A stretch of 64,000 nucleotides of DNA from Phaseolus vulgaris (taxonomy: Eukaryota; Streptophyta; Magnoliopsida; Fabales; Fabaceae), in assembly GCF_000499845.2 (NCBI RefSeq), contig NC_023750.2:26044643-26108642 (forward strand), given 5' to 3'. Made by a program: the position numbers and the translations under genes. Shown in pieces: positions 10,830 to 24,446 of this stretch (within the stretch, counting starts at the first letter, position 1; every line of letters starts with the position of its first letter). The notes under the pieces are model-generated. The model had not been told where the DNA came from and made no database searches. It saw only the letters and a program-made list of their open reading frames with translations.

Positions 10830-13800
10830 AAGGAACAACCTCTTAGCTTCGGTAAGCTGCGCGGAATGGGACCCCCTTCCAAAGTCTCTAAGTTGTACGA
10901 ACCGTTCCTTAGCTTCGGTAATTCTGAAGGGTCCGGTCCACTTGGGAGACAATTTATTTTCTAGCTCATATGGGTGAGCCTTCCTCATAACTAAGTCGCC
11001 AACCTGAAACTGCCGTGGCTTCACCTTAGAGCTATATTGTCGCTCTACTCTCCTCTTTACTGCTTCGGCCTTTATTCTTGCTTCCTCCCTGGCTTCGTCC
11101 AGTAGGTCCAGATTCACCCGCCTTTCTTCGTTGGATTCTTTAGCCACGAAATTTTGGAAACGTGGCGAGCTTTCGTGAATCTCAACCGGGATCATCGCAT
11201 CCGACCCATATACTAAGTTGAAAGGTGTCTCCATGGTGGAAGATTGGGGCGTGGTGTGGTATGCCCATACGATCCTTGGCACTTCCTCCGCCCACGCTCC
11301 TTTAGCCTTTTCTAACCTTCTCTTTAGTCCCCTCAGCAAAACTCTATTCGCTGACTCTACTTGCCCGTTAGTCTGGGGGTGTTCTGATGCGAACACTTGG
11401 TTGATGCCTACCTCTGCGCACAGGTTTCTCAACTGTTGGCTGGCGAACTGGGTTCCATTGTCGGATACTAGCCGCCTAGGTACGCCAAAGCGACACACAA
11501 TGTTCTTCCAAACAAAGTGTTGCACCTTGTGCGCAGTAATCTGGGCCACGGGCTCCGCCTCTATCCACTTGGTGAAGTATTCAATGGCAACGATCAAATA
11601 CTTCATCTGCCTTATCGCCAATGGGAATGGACCTAGGATGTCAATCCCCCACGTATGGAAAGGCCACCGGCTGTATATGGATCTCAGCTCCTCTGGCGGC
11701 GCCTTGTGCCAATCGGCGTGTTTCTGACACTGTTTGCAACGCTGGGCGTGCCGCACACAATCCTCTTTTACTGTTGGCCAGTAGAAACCTGCTCGCACCA
11801 CCTTAGAGGCTAAGGACCTTCCCCCACAAATGCCTTCGTGGAGCTCCGCCATTATTTTGGTGCACTTGTCGCCGCTTACGCACGTTAGGATAGGGTGGGT
11901 GAACCCGTGCCTGAACAGTACTCCATCCACTAGGGTGTATCTTGCGGCATTCCTCTTAACCTTCTTGCCCTCCTCTGGCTCTGCTGGGAGGACCCCATCC
12001 GCCAGATACCGTCTGTATGGCGTCATCCAGGTGTCTCCTTCGGCTAAAGCACATATCTGTGCATGCCTTCCTCCCTCGGGCGTGTCCGCGTATGTGCTAA
12101 TATGGGGCGTCTTCACCGTATCTTGAGTCAAGGAACGATGACTCCTTGGCTTCCCTCTCGCAGTACTAATATGGAGGACATTCACCCTGTTGTCCTCCAC
12201 GAATTTTCTCGGAGCTTTGAGCATCTCTTGGATTACTGTCCTCTGCTTGCCCCCCTTGCCTGAGCTGGCCAGCTTGGCCAGCAGGTCAGCTCTGGCATTT
12301 TGTTCTCGTGGGACATGTATTAGCTCAAGAGCGCTAAACGCTCCCTTCAGCTGTTGGACGTACCTTAAATACGCAGCCATCTGTGGGTCTTTTGCTTGGA
12401 ACTCATCCGATACTTGTCTCGTAATCAGCTGGGAATCACTTTTCACCAAGAGGTTCTGCGCGCCCATCTCCTTAGCCAGGAGCATCCCTGCACTCAGAGT
12501 TTCGTATTCAGCCTGATTATTACTTGCCTTAAAGGCGAAACGCAGAGCTTGCTCAATCAGCACACCATTGGGTCCCTCCAAGACTATCCCCGCACCACTT
12601 CCTTGCTTGTTGGAAGAGCCGTCGACCGAGAGCAACCACTGCGAGCCTGCCTCCACCTCTTGTTCGCCTCCGGGCGAGAGTTCTGCCACAAAATCTGCAT
12701 ATACCTGCCCATTGATGGATCCTCTGGGCTCATACTGGATGTCAAACTCTGACAACTCCACCACCCAGCGCACCATCCTTCCCGCTACGTCAGGTTTCTG
12801 CAATACCTTTTCTATAGGGAGGTTCGTCATTACCACCACTGTAAAGTTGTGGAAGTAATGGCGAAGCCTCCTAGCCGAAAATACCACGGCCAACACTGCC
12901 TTCTCCAGCGCCTGGTAACTCGTCTCCGGGCCTTGTAAAGCCTTGCTGACGAAATATATGGGCTTTTGTATTTGGTCCTGCTTCTGGACCAGCACAGAAT
13001 TGATTGCTCGCTCTGTTACCGCGAAGTATAGCCGGAGGGGCACACCTGCTACCGGTTTGCAAAGGACTTGATGAAAGCCGCTTCGCATTCGTTAGTCCAT
13101 GCAAAGCGACTATTTCTTTTGAGGCACTGGAAATAGGGGTGCCCCTTTTCTCCTCCCGCAGAAACGAACCTTGATAAAGCTGCCATTCGCCCCGTTAGTT
13201 GCTGCACTTCCTTTACTGATGTCGGGCTCCGCAGGGCAATAATTGCTGCGCATTTATCAGGGTTTGCCTCTATTCCCCGCTCCGTGAGCATGAATCCTAG
13301 GAATTTACCGGCTTCCACCCCGAAAACACACTTCTCGGGGTTCAGCTTGAGGCGGTATTTCGATATGGTGACGAACAACTCCTCCAGGTCCGTCACGTGC
13401 TGCGTCCTTCCCTGCGATGCCACTACCATATCATCCACGTAGGCGTACACTTTCCTCCCTAACATGGGTGCTAGGACCTTGTCTATCAGCCTTTGGTAGG
13501 TGGCGCCGGCGTTTTTTAGCCCAAATGGCATTACCTTGTAACAGTAACTGCAAGTTTCTGTCATGAACGCAGTTTTACTCTCGTCTCTTGGATGCATTTT
13601 GATCTGGTTGTATCCCGAGAATGCATCCAAAAAGCTAAGAACCTTGCAACCGGAGGCACTATCCACGAGTGCGTCAATGCTGGGTAGTGGGTACGAGTCT
13701 TTCGGGCACGCTTTGTTCAAGTCCGTGAAGTCTACGCACATCTCCACTTCCCATTCGCCTTTTTCACCAGGACGACGTTGGCCAACCACTCAGGATATTG

Positions 13801-14088
13801 GATTTCCCTGATGTGACCAGCACTCGGCAGCTTTTGTGTCTCTTCCCTTATCACAAGTTGCCTCTCTTCATTAAACTTTCTCCTTCTTTGTCGCACGGGG
13901 CGGATCGTGGCATCCATGCTAAGGTGATGGCATAGAAAGTCAGGGTCGATGCCCGGCATATCTGAGGCGGACCATGCGAAAGCATCTAAATGGCGTGAAA
14001 TCACCTCTGCCACCTCCTCCTGCTCTTCTTGGCTCAACAAACGTCCCAGCTTAAACGTTTTGCTGCCTATCTGCCTCTCCACCACGTT
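10830..14088 (-). pseudogene. B1 pol: RT, dual RNase H and integrase, frameshifted
   Basis: Read from 14088 leftwards. The linker (VVERQIGSKTFKLG) leads into the conserved DMPGIDPDFLCHHLSMD region, RT with YVDDMVV near 13435, gypsy-type RNase H (LRLYFAVTERAIN), second RNase H (LSVDGSSNKQGSGAGIVLEG), integrase zinc site (HEGICGG...CKQCQKHADW) and core (WGIDILGPFP, DNGTQFAS). Two RNase H-like domains in series are a known Tat-lineage trait. Defects: a one-base loss near 13740; a deletion with frameshift near 13060 that removes the RT-RNase H linker; and a 3' end fused to opposite-strand exon sequence after TGPFRITEA. The C2 insertion splits it from the protease at 46394. Confidence 0.8.
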
Positions 14089-15119
14089 TGATGTGATTCC
14101 ACTAGCACAATTAGAATGATTCTTGACATTCTTAGGAATCATCTTGAGTTGGTTAAGAGCTAGGCACTTTATCATAGAAATGGATCAAGGTTCTATGAAC
14201 AAGAACTCACCAAAACTAGTGCCAAAACACAAACTCATATAGAAGATCCAATTATTGTCAAATTGAACCGAACAAAAAGGCAAAAAAGCTAGCAAACTGA
14301 ATTTGAATGCTGGAAATTAAAAAGTATCGAACCAAAAGCTGGAAAAATGAAGAAGAAAGATGAAGAACAGCAAGAAAAACAAAAGAACCGAAGCAACACA
14401 AATGAATTCTGAAAATGCCGAACCAAAAACAACAAGGAAACAAGCTAAGACAAGGAAATAACAAAAGAAGAAAGGAAGGAGAAGAGAGTGCTCATGAAGA
14501 TGGATGTATGGTTGGATGATCACACCACTAGAAGGATGGTTGCTCCTAGATGAGTGTGTTGCCGCCACTTGAGGACACCATGGATCCTTCAAGATGAGAC
14601 TAGAGAAGAAGGCTCAAAAGCTCTCCAATGATCACTCAAAATTTGAGTATAATTTCTTTTCTCTAAAATTCAAATATGAAATTTACAAAGAAAGCACCTC
14701 TATTTATAGCCTAAGGTGCTGAAAATGCAAGCTAAACAATTTCAAATTTCCCCCCTAAAACAATCTAGAACCGGCGCCTATTTACAAGGCATGAGGAAGG
14801 TGTGACCTCTTCCTTCACTTTGGCACCTCCTATTCTACTCCTACACCTATCTACTAATACACCCCCCCTTCCTAAAGCTCCTAACTAAAGCCTGAAAGAT
14901 GCTATCACAAAAGAGGTTTCTAATGTTTCCCTCTAAGCACCTTCAACCAAAGAAATTACAAAAAGAGAAAATAAATGTCCCCTAGCTCTTAAAGCTTTGA
15001 ACATGCTTCTTGTAAGCCTTTGAGGGCTTTGACCTCCATGGGCGTCCTCCATTTGTGCCTCTACCTCTTCTTGATCTTGTTGATTGGCCTCCATGTCCTC
15101 TTGAGCTTGATCTCCATCA
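14089..15119 (-). repeat. C2 outer 3' LTR (1031 bp)
   Basis: In minus orientation it reads TGATGG...CACATCA. It differs from 45373-46393 by 16 substitutions by eye, a 13-bp insertion and a 3-bp deletion, and is clearly less like 41459-42456. It contains the last part of the pol frame (stop at 14933) and the TATA motif inside the inverted repeat GCACCT and AGGTGC near 14695-14720. Confidence 0.9.
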
Positions 15120-18100
15120 TACTCCCCGAGTTGGAGAGAATTCGTCCACGAATTCTGGAGACCTACAGAAAAAGGAGTTAGATCGCTGACATTAAAAGTA
15201 TGACTACCTAAGAATGTATCAGGCATATCTAACTCATAAGCATTGTCATTAATCCTCTTGAGGATTTGGAAAGGTTCATCCCCTCGAGGCATTAGTTTGG
15301 ACTTCCTTTGAGTAGGAAAGCGATCCTTCCTCAAGTGAAGCCAAACCCAATCGCCCTCATCAAACAACAATGCTTTTCTCCTCTCATTGGCAAGTTCAGC
15401 ATACTTGCCAACCTTCTTCTCAATTATCTTCTTGATGTCTTTATGCAAAGTTTTCACAAAAGAAGCCTTTTCATCCCCATCTTTGCACAAGACATCTCCA
15501 AGAAGGGGAATAGGAAGAAGATTAAGAGGTGTTAGGGGATTAAACCCATAGACCACCTCAAAAGGAGAATGTGAGGTGGTAGAATTTACTACACGATTAT
15601 ATGCAAACTCAACATGGGGTAGTAAATTCTCCCACACTCTAGGATTCCCCGAAATAAAACATCTCAATAGTTGTCCCAAAGTTCTATTCACCACCTCGGT
15701 TTGACCATCAGTTTGTGGGTGGCAAGTGGTAGGATAAAAAAGCTTAGTCCCAAGCTTGCCCCACAAGGTCTTCCAAAAGTGACTCAAGAACTTGGGATCT
15801 CTATCGGACACTATAGACCTAGGAATCCCATGTAGGCGAACCACTTCTTGGAAGAAGAGGTTTGCAATGTGGCATGCATCATCCACTTTGTGGCAAGGAA
15901 TAAAGTGAGCCATCTTTGAAAAACGATCCACTACCACAAAAATGGAGTCCTTTCCCTTTGATGTCTTGGGTAATCCTAAGATGAAATCCATAGATATATC
16001 TACCCAAGGCATTGAAGGGATAGGAAGAGAAGTATATAGACCATGGGGATGCATTTTAGACTTAGCTTTGCGACAAGCTATGCATTTATGACACAAACTG
16101 TGAACATGTTTATGCATATGAGGCCAAAAGAAATGTTCATGCAACACATCCAAAGTTTTAGCAACCCCAAAATGTCCCATTAAACCCCCCTCATGAGCTT
16201 CTCTAACAAGAGATAATCTAATAGAGCATTGAGGAACACAAAGACGTTTTCCTTTAAAAAGAAAGCCATCTTGAATAAAAAAGTCTTTGTGTCCTCCCTT
16301 AAGACACTTTTGATAGATGAGAGAAAAATCAAGGTCATCATGATAAAGTTCCTTAATGTGATCAAAACCAATATATTGAGAGGTCAAAAGATTTAGCAAA
16401 GTGTATCTTCTAGAAAGAGCATCCGCCACAATATTTACTTTGTCTTCCTTGTGTTTGATCACATAAGGAAATTGCTCAATGAATTCCACCCACTTAGCAT
16501 GTCTCTTGTTAAGTTTATTTTGGCTTTTCAAATATTTAAGAGATTCATGATCACTATGTATCACAAACACTTTGAGAAAAAGATAGTGTTGCCAAGTAAA
16601 CAAAGCCCTAACAAGTGCATATAATTCCTTATCATAGGTGGAATAATTGAGATGACTTCCCTTCAATTTCTCACTAAAATAGGCTATGGGGTGGCCCTCT
16701 TGAAGAAGAACAGCCCCAATACCTATGCTTGAAGCATCACACTTAATCTCAAAAGTCTTAGTGAAATTAGGAAGGGCCAAGATGGGAGCCATTAGTCAAT
16801 TTTTCTTTCAAAGTGTCAAAAGCATTTTGTTGTGCTTCTCCCCAATGAAAGACCACATCCTTTTTCACTATGTCATTGAGTGGTGCGGCAATGGTACCAA
16901 AGTTTGGGACAAATCTTCTATAGAAAGAAGCAAGTCCATGAAAACTTCGAACCTCATTTAAAGATTTCAGTGTAGGCCAATTTTGAATGGCCACCACCTT
17001 TGTTTTGTCCACATGGACCCCTTTACAACTCACAACAAACCCTAGGAATTCTATATGATCAAGAGCAAACATACATTTAGCAAGGTTAGCATACAAATGT
17101 CTCCTTCGTAAGGGTTTCTAAAACTTGCCTAACATTCAACCTATGGTCATTCAAAGATAAGCTATAAATGAGAATGTCATCAAAGTAAACAACAACAAAC
17201 TTACCAATGAAAGTTCTAAGAACATGATGCATGAGGCGCATGAAAGTACTTGGTGCATTAGTTAGGCCAAAAGGCATAACTAACCACTCATATAAACCAA
17301 AGTTGGTCTTAAAAGCCGTCTTCCATTCATCACCCGGTTTGATACGGATTTGATTGTAGCCGCTTTTAAGATCAATCTTTGAAAAGATTTTTGAACCATG
17401 TAATTCATCAAACAAATCATCTAGTCTAGGTATGGGATGCCTATACTTAATTGTTATGTTATTGATGGCCCTACAATCCGAACACATTCGCCATGTGCCA
17501 TCCTTTTTTAGCACTAAGATGATAGGCATAGCACAAGGACTCATGCTATCTTGCACCCACCCTTTCTCAATCAAAGCCTCAACTTGTTGGCGAATTTCCT
17601 TGGTTTCACTTGGATTGGTCCTATATGCTGGACGGTTCAGTAAAGAAGAGTCCGGTATCAAATCAATTTGGTGTTCAATCCCTCTCAAAGGTGGAAGTCC
17701 ATTGGGAGGATCTTGAAACACATCTTGGAACTCTTCTACCAAATTTTCCAAGCAATGAGGACTATAAACAAGTGATTCTACTCTAAGAGTTCTAGGGATG
17801 GCTAAGAAAAGAGGATGATGAGCCACTATTTCCCTTTCAATTCCACACCTAGACACAAGGAGTGTAGGCTTAGAACTCTTATCTTTTTTATCTTTTTCAC
17901 TTTCCCTCTTTTTCTTCATGATAACTTGGTCCTCATGGACTTCTCTTGGAGAGAGAGATTTTAAAGTAACCTTGTGACCATGGAATTCAAAAGATAGTTT
18001 GTTGGTAAAGCCATCATGTAAAACTTTTCTATCAAATTGCCAAGGCCTTCCCCAAAGAACATGAGTGGCTTCCATGGGCACAACATCACATAATACCTCA

Positions 18101-18787
18101 TCTTTGTATTTTCCAATGGAGAAATGGATGAGGACTTGTTTATTGACAATTATTTCTCCTACCTCACTAAGCCATTGTAATTTGTAGGGCTTTGTATAAG
18201 AGATAGTAGGCAATCCAAGCTTATCTACTACTCTTGTACTAGCCACATTTGCACAACTACCCCCATCCACTATCAAAGAACAAATGTTGTTTTGAATAAG
18301 ACATCTTGTATGGAAAATATTTTCCCTTTGACTTTCATCAAAAGGTTGTGAAACTTGTCCAAGAAGTCTTCTCACAACTAACAAGTCCCCTTCAAGTGGA
18401 CATTCGCTCTTTTCCTCACTAGATGCATGAGAATGCAATGAATGCTTAGGAGAATCCAAATCATGCTCACTAACTACAACGCCCTCATGCATGTACATAC
18501 TTCGTTTGGAAGGACAATTTGCAGCTATATGACCATAACCCATACATTTAAAGCATTTAGTATTAGACGTTCTAGTGGGAGATTTAGGTCTAGAAGTAGA
18601 TGGCTTAGTTTCCTTGGGTTTGAAAGAAGAATCTTTGGAAGGATGTTTAGAAAAAGAATTTTTGTTTCTCCAAGACTTGGAGTAGTATCCATCATTGGAA
18701 GCATTTTTGAAAGAGTTTTTCTTAGCAAGTTGGGCTTCCACCTTCATTGCAAGATGAACTAAAGAGCCCCAATGATGTATACTCTTG
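14933..18787 (-). pseudogene. C3 (part C2?) gag end and pol, split and frameshifted
   Basis: This is the minus frame from the A1 insertion site at 18787. It holds the gag end, CCHC knuckle (CFKCMGYGHIAANC), protease (LIVDGGSCANVAS), RT with YFDDIL, RNase H, integrase ([46 protein letters not shown]) and a tail that ends inside the 3' LTR. The integrase and tail form a long open frame. Defects: frameshifts near 17090 (after the RT core) and near 16790 (one extra G at the start of RNase H). The 5' part of gag lies at 38409-39176. The left part could be C2-derived if recombination joined C3 and C2 pol; that junction would be seamless. Confidence 0.8.
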
Positions 18788-19646
18788 TGATCCTGCCTGT
18801 TGACCAAAACGCTGGAGCCTTGCCTCGTCAAACCTGGATCGACTTCTGCGCCGTGTTAGCCTCCGTCCTTCACCGCGATCCACCTCAAGAACCTGCAAAA
18901 GACAGAACGGCGCCGCTGTGGCCGATCACGCTCTGACGCCCAAGTCAGCGATTGAACCACCAATTACTAAGAGAAAGCTCAAGAACTCTAAGGAACCGTG
19001 CAAAGTTCTCTCTCAACGTACTCAAAACTCGCAAGCGTAAAGAAGTAATCTGAACGTGCGTACCTCAGAAGTTCGTTGGAATCTCTTATATACCTGCGCA
19101 CTTTCTCTCTCCAGACAGTTAAACTTCTGGACACGTGGCTCGCATCCAGCTGTACACGTGTCACCATCTGGAGCATCCTTGACTTGGGCGCCACTTCTTA
19201 CTCTTCAGTTTTTTGGCTAAGTTACTTACGCATGGAGCGCAAAGCTGCCTTGGAGCGTGATCTCTTCTGAGTGGCGAGTTCGGGTGCCTTCATATACACC
19301 TTCCCTGTGGTCTCGCCGGCCGCCTTCATGATCTACTCTACCTGCCTCACCGTGTATGTTCAAGTAAGTTGTCTCTCGACCTCATCCTCTGGTTGTCTAG
19401 GAAATAACTATCTTCCTTCATCTTCGGCGATGTCCTTGTTTCGGCGATCTCTAAGCACTTGGTCGCCTGGGTTACCTGGCGACCGCCGGTTTAGGTATGC
19501 TGGAGATCGGAGCACGCCAACTTAGTAACCGGCGACTACACGAGGCCCCCCGACTTCCTTCCCTTTTGCCAGCCAGGTGTCCCTTCCAACACGCCTATAT
19601 AATAGCTCGGTGCCACGTCATCACTTCCGACTACCAGGGCGGTACA
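18788..19646 (-). repeat. A1 3' LTR (859 bp)
   Basis: On the plus strand it reads TGATCCTGCC...GGTACA. It is 23 bp shorter than its partner because of a deletion at the repeated word CTGGCGAC near 19484. The following CAAGCCCCCC is the polypurine tract on the minus strand. Confidence 0.9.
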
Positions 19647-20249
19647 CAAGCCCCCCAGTCTTAAGCGAAGACTTGTCCAGCGAAAAGACTAAAGGAGTCA
19701 CGTCACTACCGATCTACGTGGCGCTGGCGCAGAATTCCAAACGCTCGTACTTTCTGCTTCCCTGACGCTCCACCAAACACTTTTCCAATCGCTCGACACG
19801 TGGCTTCATCAACGGTCATCTTTAGCTGTCGTTTACGCTTCCAAAAAACCGTTTGAAAAACCCTTAAACCCATTTCATTTCTACTGTTCCATCATCTCTT
19901 TGCCTTCTCAAACGCTCTGAGTTTCCTCTGCAAACCTACAACGCTCTTCAACCCTCTCAATCCCCAACTCCCTTCAGCGTTTAACCGATCATCGAAAGGT
20001 ACCTCTTTTACTTCCTCTGTTGATATTTGCTGCATTTTAATCGATTCGCATCATCCATTATCTGTCTGGTGCATATGTTGTGGGTTGTTTCTTCTTCTTC
20101 CCCCTTTCTTGCAACTTAGGGCTTCGTCTTCCATTTCTTCCGTCACAACGAACTTTCGTTCGTTCGTTTTTCATCCTTCATTCACAATCAAATCAACCTC
20201 TGCAACCTTCGCTCACCTCTCTTTTCCTTTTTGCTTTGCAGTTCCTGCG
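19647..20249 (+). promoter_or_regulatory. A1 purine tract, opposite-strand promoter and 5'-UTR intron
   Basis: 19647-19656 is the minus-strand polypurine tract (GGGGGGCTTG). A small hairpin AGTCTT/AAGACT follows at about 19657-19675. A G-box CACGTG lies at 19797-19802. A likely 5'-UTR intron runs from 19999 (AAAG|GTACCT) to 20241 (TTGCAG), just before the ATG at 20250. The same layout recurs in A2 and A4. Confidence 0.6.
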
Positions 20250-22554
20250 ATGGTTCGTACAAAGATCACCGCAAATCCTCCCCCTTCGTCACGAAACCCT
20301 CCGTCACAAGTGCATAACCCATCGCGAGCACCTGGTGCTCCCTCTTCCCAGGCCGAGAGGCCTGCAACATCTCGCCCCATCCTTGCTCAGGCTACTCCAC
20401 CGGTCGCCAGAGGAGCCTCCATCCCTACTCCTGACTATAAGAAGCTTTACCCCTGGGCCAGCTCGGCTCTGCTGAAAGAAACTTCTTCAATAAACTCTGC
20501 GCTGGCGGTGCTCCGACTAATGAAAGGGGACCAGTCGGATCTTTCATTTCACAAGGAGCACGACAACAAAATGGTCGTGCTGCCTTGCCACCCTGATGAG
20601 CCAATCTGCGCTGACGAAAAAGCGAGCAACGACGAGTCGTTCTGCTTTCTCTACGCGACGCTTTTCAAGAAGGTGAAGCTCCGACTTCCCTTTACTCGTT
20701 TCGAGCGAGAACTGTTAACTGAGCTCGACATCGCCCCTACCCAGCTTCACCCTAACAGCTGGGCGTTCGTAAGGGCGTTCCAGATTATGTGCGCACACCT
20801 GGGACTGCCAGCGTCAGTGGACGTTTTCCACTTCCTTTTTGAAGCTAAGCATCCAGGAGATCGCCTTTGGGTGAGCCTGAACGGAATTGCTGGGAGGTCG
20901 ATCCTTTCTATCTTCCCGCAATCTTACAAGGATTGGAAAGGAAAATTCATCCAAGTACGCCAAAACGACCAGGACGCTTCGCTGCTCGACGGCTTTCCCT
21001 TGTACTGGGTCAACAAGGGAAATAAAGACTCCAAGGGAAACTTCAGAAAGCCAAGGAGCCCCGACAACATGGGCGCTTTGGACAAAGACCTGTGCCTCTT
21101 CTGGAAGAGTTTGGCAGACGCCAACATCACCTTTCTCACCTCTGCGATCATCTCCTTCGAGTTCTTCGAGGGCCAACTCGAGGCTCGCATAGGTTAGTGC
21201 TTACCTTAACACCTAAGTTATCGCCCTGCGCTGCACCTCAGTTATCTGTTACTGAGCGTCTTGTTTGTCTCATTTGCATACTTACCCATGTGTTTATCTT
21301 TGTCTTTGAGCTGACCTGTATACCTTCACATTATGCAGATCTCATGCTGGGTAAAGGCAAACTAGCTGAATTGAGGGCGCTCTCCCGAGCTCATGGGTTG
21401 GCGTCGGGCTCCCGATCGGTGGCTTACCAGCTCCCATTCCACCACCGCCTTCTCCTCCAGCTGCAACCCCGCCAGTTCAAGCAGTACCTTTGGCGGCTGC
21501 ATTTCCCGCGGTTGAGGCTACTGAGCCCAACTTTATGGAGAACCCTCCGAGCGCCTCCACGCCATTTGTATCTGCTGGAGGGGGTCCTCCTTCAACGGCC
21601 TCAATCGCCGAAGCCACGCCAGGTGGGGATGAAGGTGCTCACAACTCACCCATCATCATCACTGAGTCCCCCACGTCACCACCACGCCAAGAAGCTCCAA
21701 ATCAACAACCAGTCCAAGAGGGCGGTGGTGAGAGCCAGCACCAGGCTCCTTCAGCGCCTCCACCACCAGCGATTGCCAACCTTCCCCTTGAGGTCAAAGG
21801 GATGTGGGAACCCTTCTCAGCAAAACTCAAAATGATGGCAGAGGACCTCCCCTCCATCATATCAAGAGTCGTGGAGAGTTCCAGCAAGAAACTCCAGGAC
21901 TACATCTCCGGGCTCCAAGAGGAGAATCGCCTAATAAGGATCGAGGCGGAGAAGTGGTCCTGCAACCTTATGCTGGCAGAGATCGACCATTCGCAAGTGG
22001 AGGATGCTATGAGCACTGAGCTGCGGGTGGCGCGCAAGGAGGCCACCGATCTACGCCATAGGGTGCACCTCTTAGCTCAAGAGAAAATTGAGCTGGAGAG
22101 CAAACTGGTCCCCTATCGTCTCAAGGTGGCTGACCTGGAGGCGTCGATCAAAGCAGATGCCGCCAAGGTAGAAAGCCTTGAGAAGAGGTCCGTAGATCGG
22201 GAGATCCTCTTGGGGAAAGTTGAAAAAGAGAGAGATGACACCATGGCTAAACTTGCTGAGGCCAAAAAGGAGAATGAAGGGATCGCCGCAGAGCTGGCCC
22301 AGGCGCAGGCGGAAAACAAGAGGGTTACTGAAGACCTCCTTCAAGCTCGTGAGACAGCTGAAGAACTAAAACAGCAGACCGAGGGGCTCAAAAAGCAAAC
22401 TGAAGAACTCGAGCTGAGCTCTGCCCAAATCCTCGCTGCTGGGTTTGACGCCGCCCTGGAGCAATTTGCCTGCCAGTACCCTGATCTGGACCTTTCCATG
22501 GTGTCGTTAAACAATGAAGTGGTGGATGGGAAGATCGTTCCTTCTGAAGACTAG
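20250..22554 (+). pseudogene. A1 opposite-strand spliced gene, exon 2 broken
   Basis: Exon 1 (20250-21192, 943 bases) encodes 314 residues: a Ser/Pro-rich tail, then a conserved region containing LPFTRFERELLTELDIAP. The intron 21193-21338 starts GTTAGT and ends GCAG, with a CTGAC branch-like site. Exon 2 starts at 21339 but, compared with A2, lacks the basic and acidic part (KRPKRK) and much of the proline stretch; the deletion near 21420-21440 shifts the frame. The coiled-coil C-terminus remains open at 21490-22554 and ends VVDGKIVPSED. Exon 1 length is identical to A2 and A4, so exon 1 may still be intact. Confidence 0.75.
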
Positions 22555-23654
22555 CTGCTTCCCTCCATCACTTATTCATCTGTCTTTCTCTTACACAACT
22601 TACTTGTAATAATTTTTCCCCCTTTGGTACATGTAATTTAAACTGATGCCACTGTGTTATGACATTTCCTGCTTCTTTATATAATCTCCCTGTTAGCTTT
22701 ATTTCTTCTTGTATAAATCGCTTAAACGAAATTGACTTAGCAATTCTGCGAGCGCGACTGTTCAATAACTGCTTCAAACTACCAACTTTCGAATGATAGT
22801 CTTCTAACAACTTGTGAACTTTTAAGATAGTGAACCTCAGCGCGAAACCACTTTCCAAACAATGAGCTTCAACCCAACTAATAGTTTAAAACATAGCTCA
22901 CCCGATCTGCCTTATCAAAACGGGCCTTAACTCTTGCCATCGCTTGAATTTCTTCTGATCGCCAAAGATTCTTGGCGATACCGGCTTCCTCTTGCCTTCA
23001 TAGCTTGGCCCTTGTTTCCTCATCTGGGGGTAGAGGTGCCTTTCGGATCCTTCTCTACCTTCCCTGACTTTCAGGACAGTGAGCTGGATAGCTAAGTGTT
23101 TTCTTCGAACCTACCTTAGCTGTCCTTTAAACTTCTTCCACCCTCCACACCGTACCTGAACTCGTTCGAGACGAGAAGGATTTTATCTTGCCTGAACTCG
23201 CTCGACGGCGAGAAGGTCTTTAACTCGCCTGAACTCGCTCATCGGCGAGAAGGTCTTTAACTCGCCTGAACTCGCTCATCGGCGAGAAGGTCTTTAACTC
23301 GTGCCTCTACATTGCCCTAGGGGCTACATCTTCTCTCCCCCGGAAGCACTGAGGACTTTTGCTAGTGCCTCTACATTGCCCCAGAGGCTACATCTTGTCT
23401 CCTCTGGAAGCACTGAGGACTTTTTACTGGTGCCTCTACATTGCCCCAGAGGCTACATCTTCTCTCCTCTGGAAGCACTGAGGACTTTTTACTGGTGCCT
23501 CTACATTGCCCCAGAGGTTACATCTTCTCTCCTCTGGAAGCACTGAGGACTTTTTACTCTTTCTCGCCTGCACTCGCTCGACAGCGAGGAGGTCTTTATC
23601 TCTTTCTCTCCTCAGGACGCGCGAGGGCGTTAAGGTCTTTTAACGGGTGCCTCC
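22555..23654 (+). repeat. A1 3' flank and stem-loop tandem repeats
   Basis: 22555-23140 is AT-rich 3' UTR and spacer. From 23150 repeated units follow: GCCTGAACTCGCTC with GGCGAGAAGGTCTTTAAC three times, then four copies of a roughly 65-bp unit (23300-23560) with CCAGAGG...CCTCTGG arms ending GAGGACTTT. The array is interrupted by A2 at 23655 (CCTCC duplicated) and resumes at 35942. Confidence 0.75.
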
Positions 23655-24446
23655 TGATCCTGCCTGTTGACCGGAGCGCTGGAGAATGCCTCGTCAAAGG
23701 ATCGACGTGCGCGCCGCTTCTCACTTCCGTTCCTCCTCTGGATCTATCTCAAGAACCTGCAAAGAAACGAAACGGCGCCGCTGCGGCCGATCGCACTCCG
23801 ACGCTCAAGTCAGTGACGGTATCACCAAATACTAAGAACTGGAACCGTGCAAATCTCTCTCACAAACAGCTCTGTCACTCGCAAGCGTAAAGTGTATGAA
23901 CTGAACGCGCGTACCTTAGAAAATCTGTTAGGAACTCTTATATACCTGGTGGTTTTCTCTCTCCTGGCAGTTACAGACTTGGACACGTGGCTCGTATCCA
24001 ACTGTACACGTGCCATCATCTGGAGGCTCCCTGACTTGGCGCTACTTCTATTCTCATTTTGGCTAAGTTACCTATGCATGGTGCTGCCCAGTGCATAGCT
24101 AACTCAGGAGTGCGATCTCTACTGAAACTGGCGAGGTAGGGCCTTCATACACCTTCCCTGTGGTCTCGCCGGCCGCCTTCATAATCTGCTTCTCCTTTAA
24201 CTTCGGCGATGTACTTGTTCTGGAGATCTCCGACTGCCTGGTCGCCTGAGTCTGCATCTGGCGACTTCGTCCTCAACCTGGCGATCGCCTATTCTGGTAA
24301 GCTAGAGATCGGAACACGCCAACTTAACTATCGGCGACTACACGTGCCTCCCGACTTCCTCCCCAACTGTCAACCTGGTGCCTTGTCAACACGCCTACAC
24401 TGTAACAGGATGCCACGTCATCGCATCCGACCACCAGGGCGGTACA
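23655..24446 (-). repeat. A2 3' LTR (792 bp)
   Basis: Plus-strand TGATCCTGCC...GGCGGTACA. It is nearly identical to 35150-35941. Minus-strand TATATAAGAG lies near 23936-23945, with two G-boxes further upstream in minus orientation. Confidence 0.95.

Noticed and set aside
20085..20249. Upstream extension of the A1 exon-1 frame to 20085
   Set aside because: This part lies in the candidate 5'-UTR intron (19999-20241); the ATG at 20250 matches the starts in A2 and A4.
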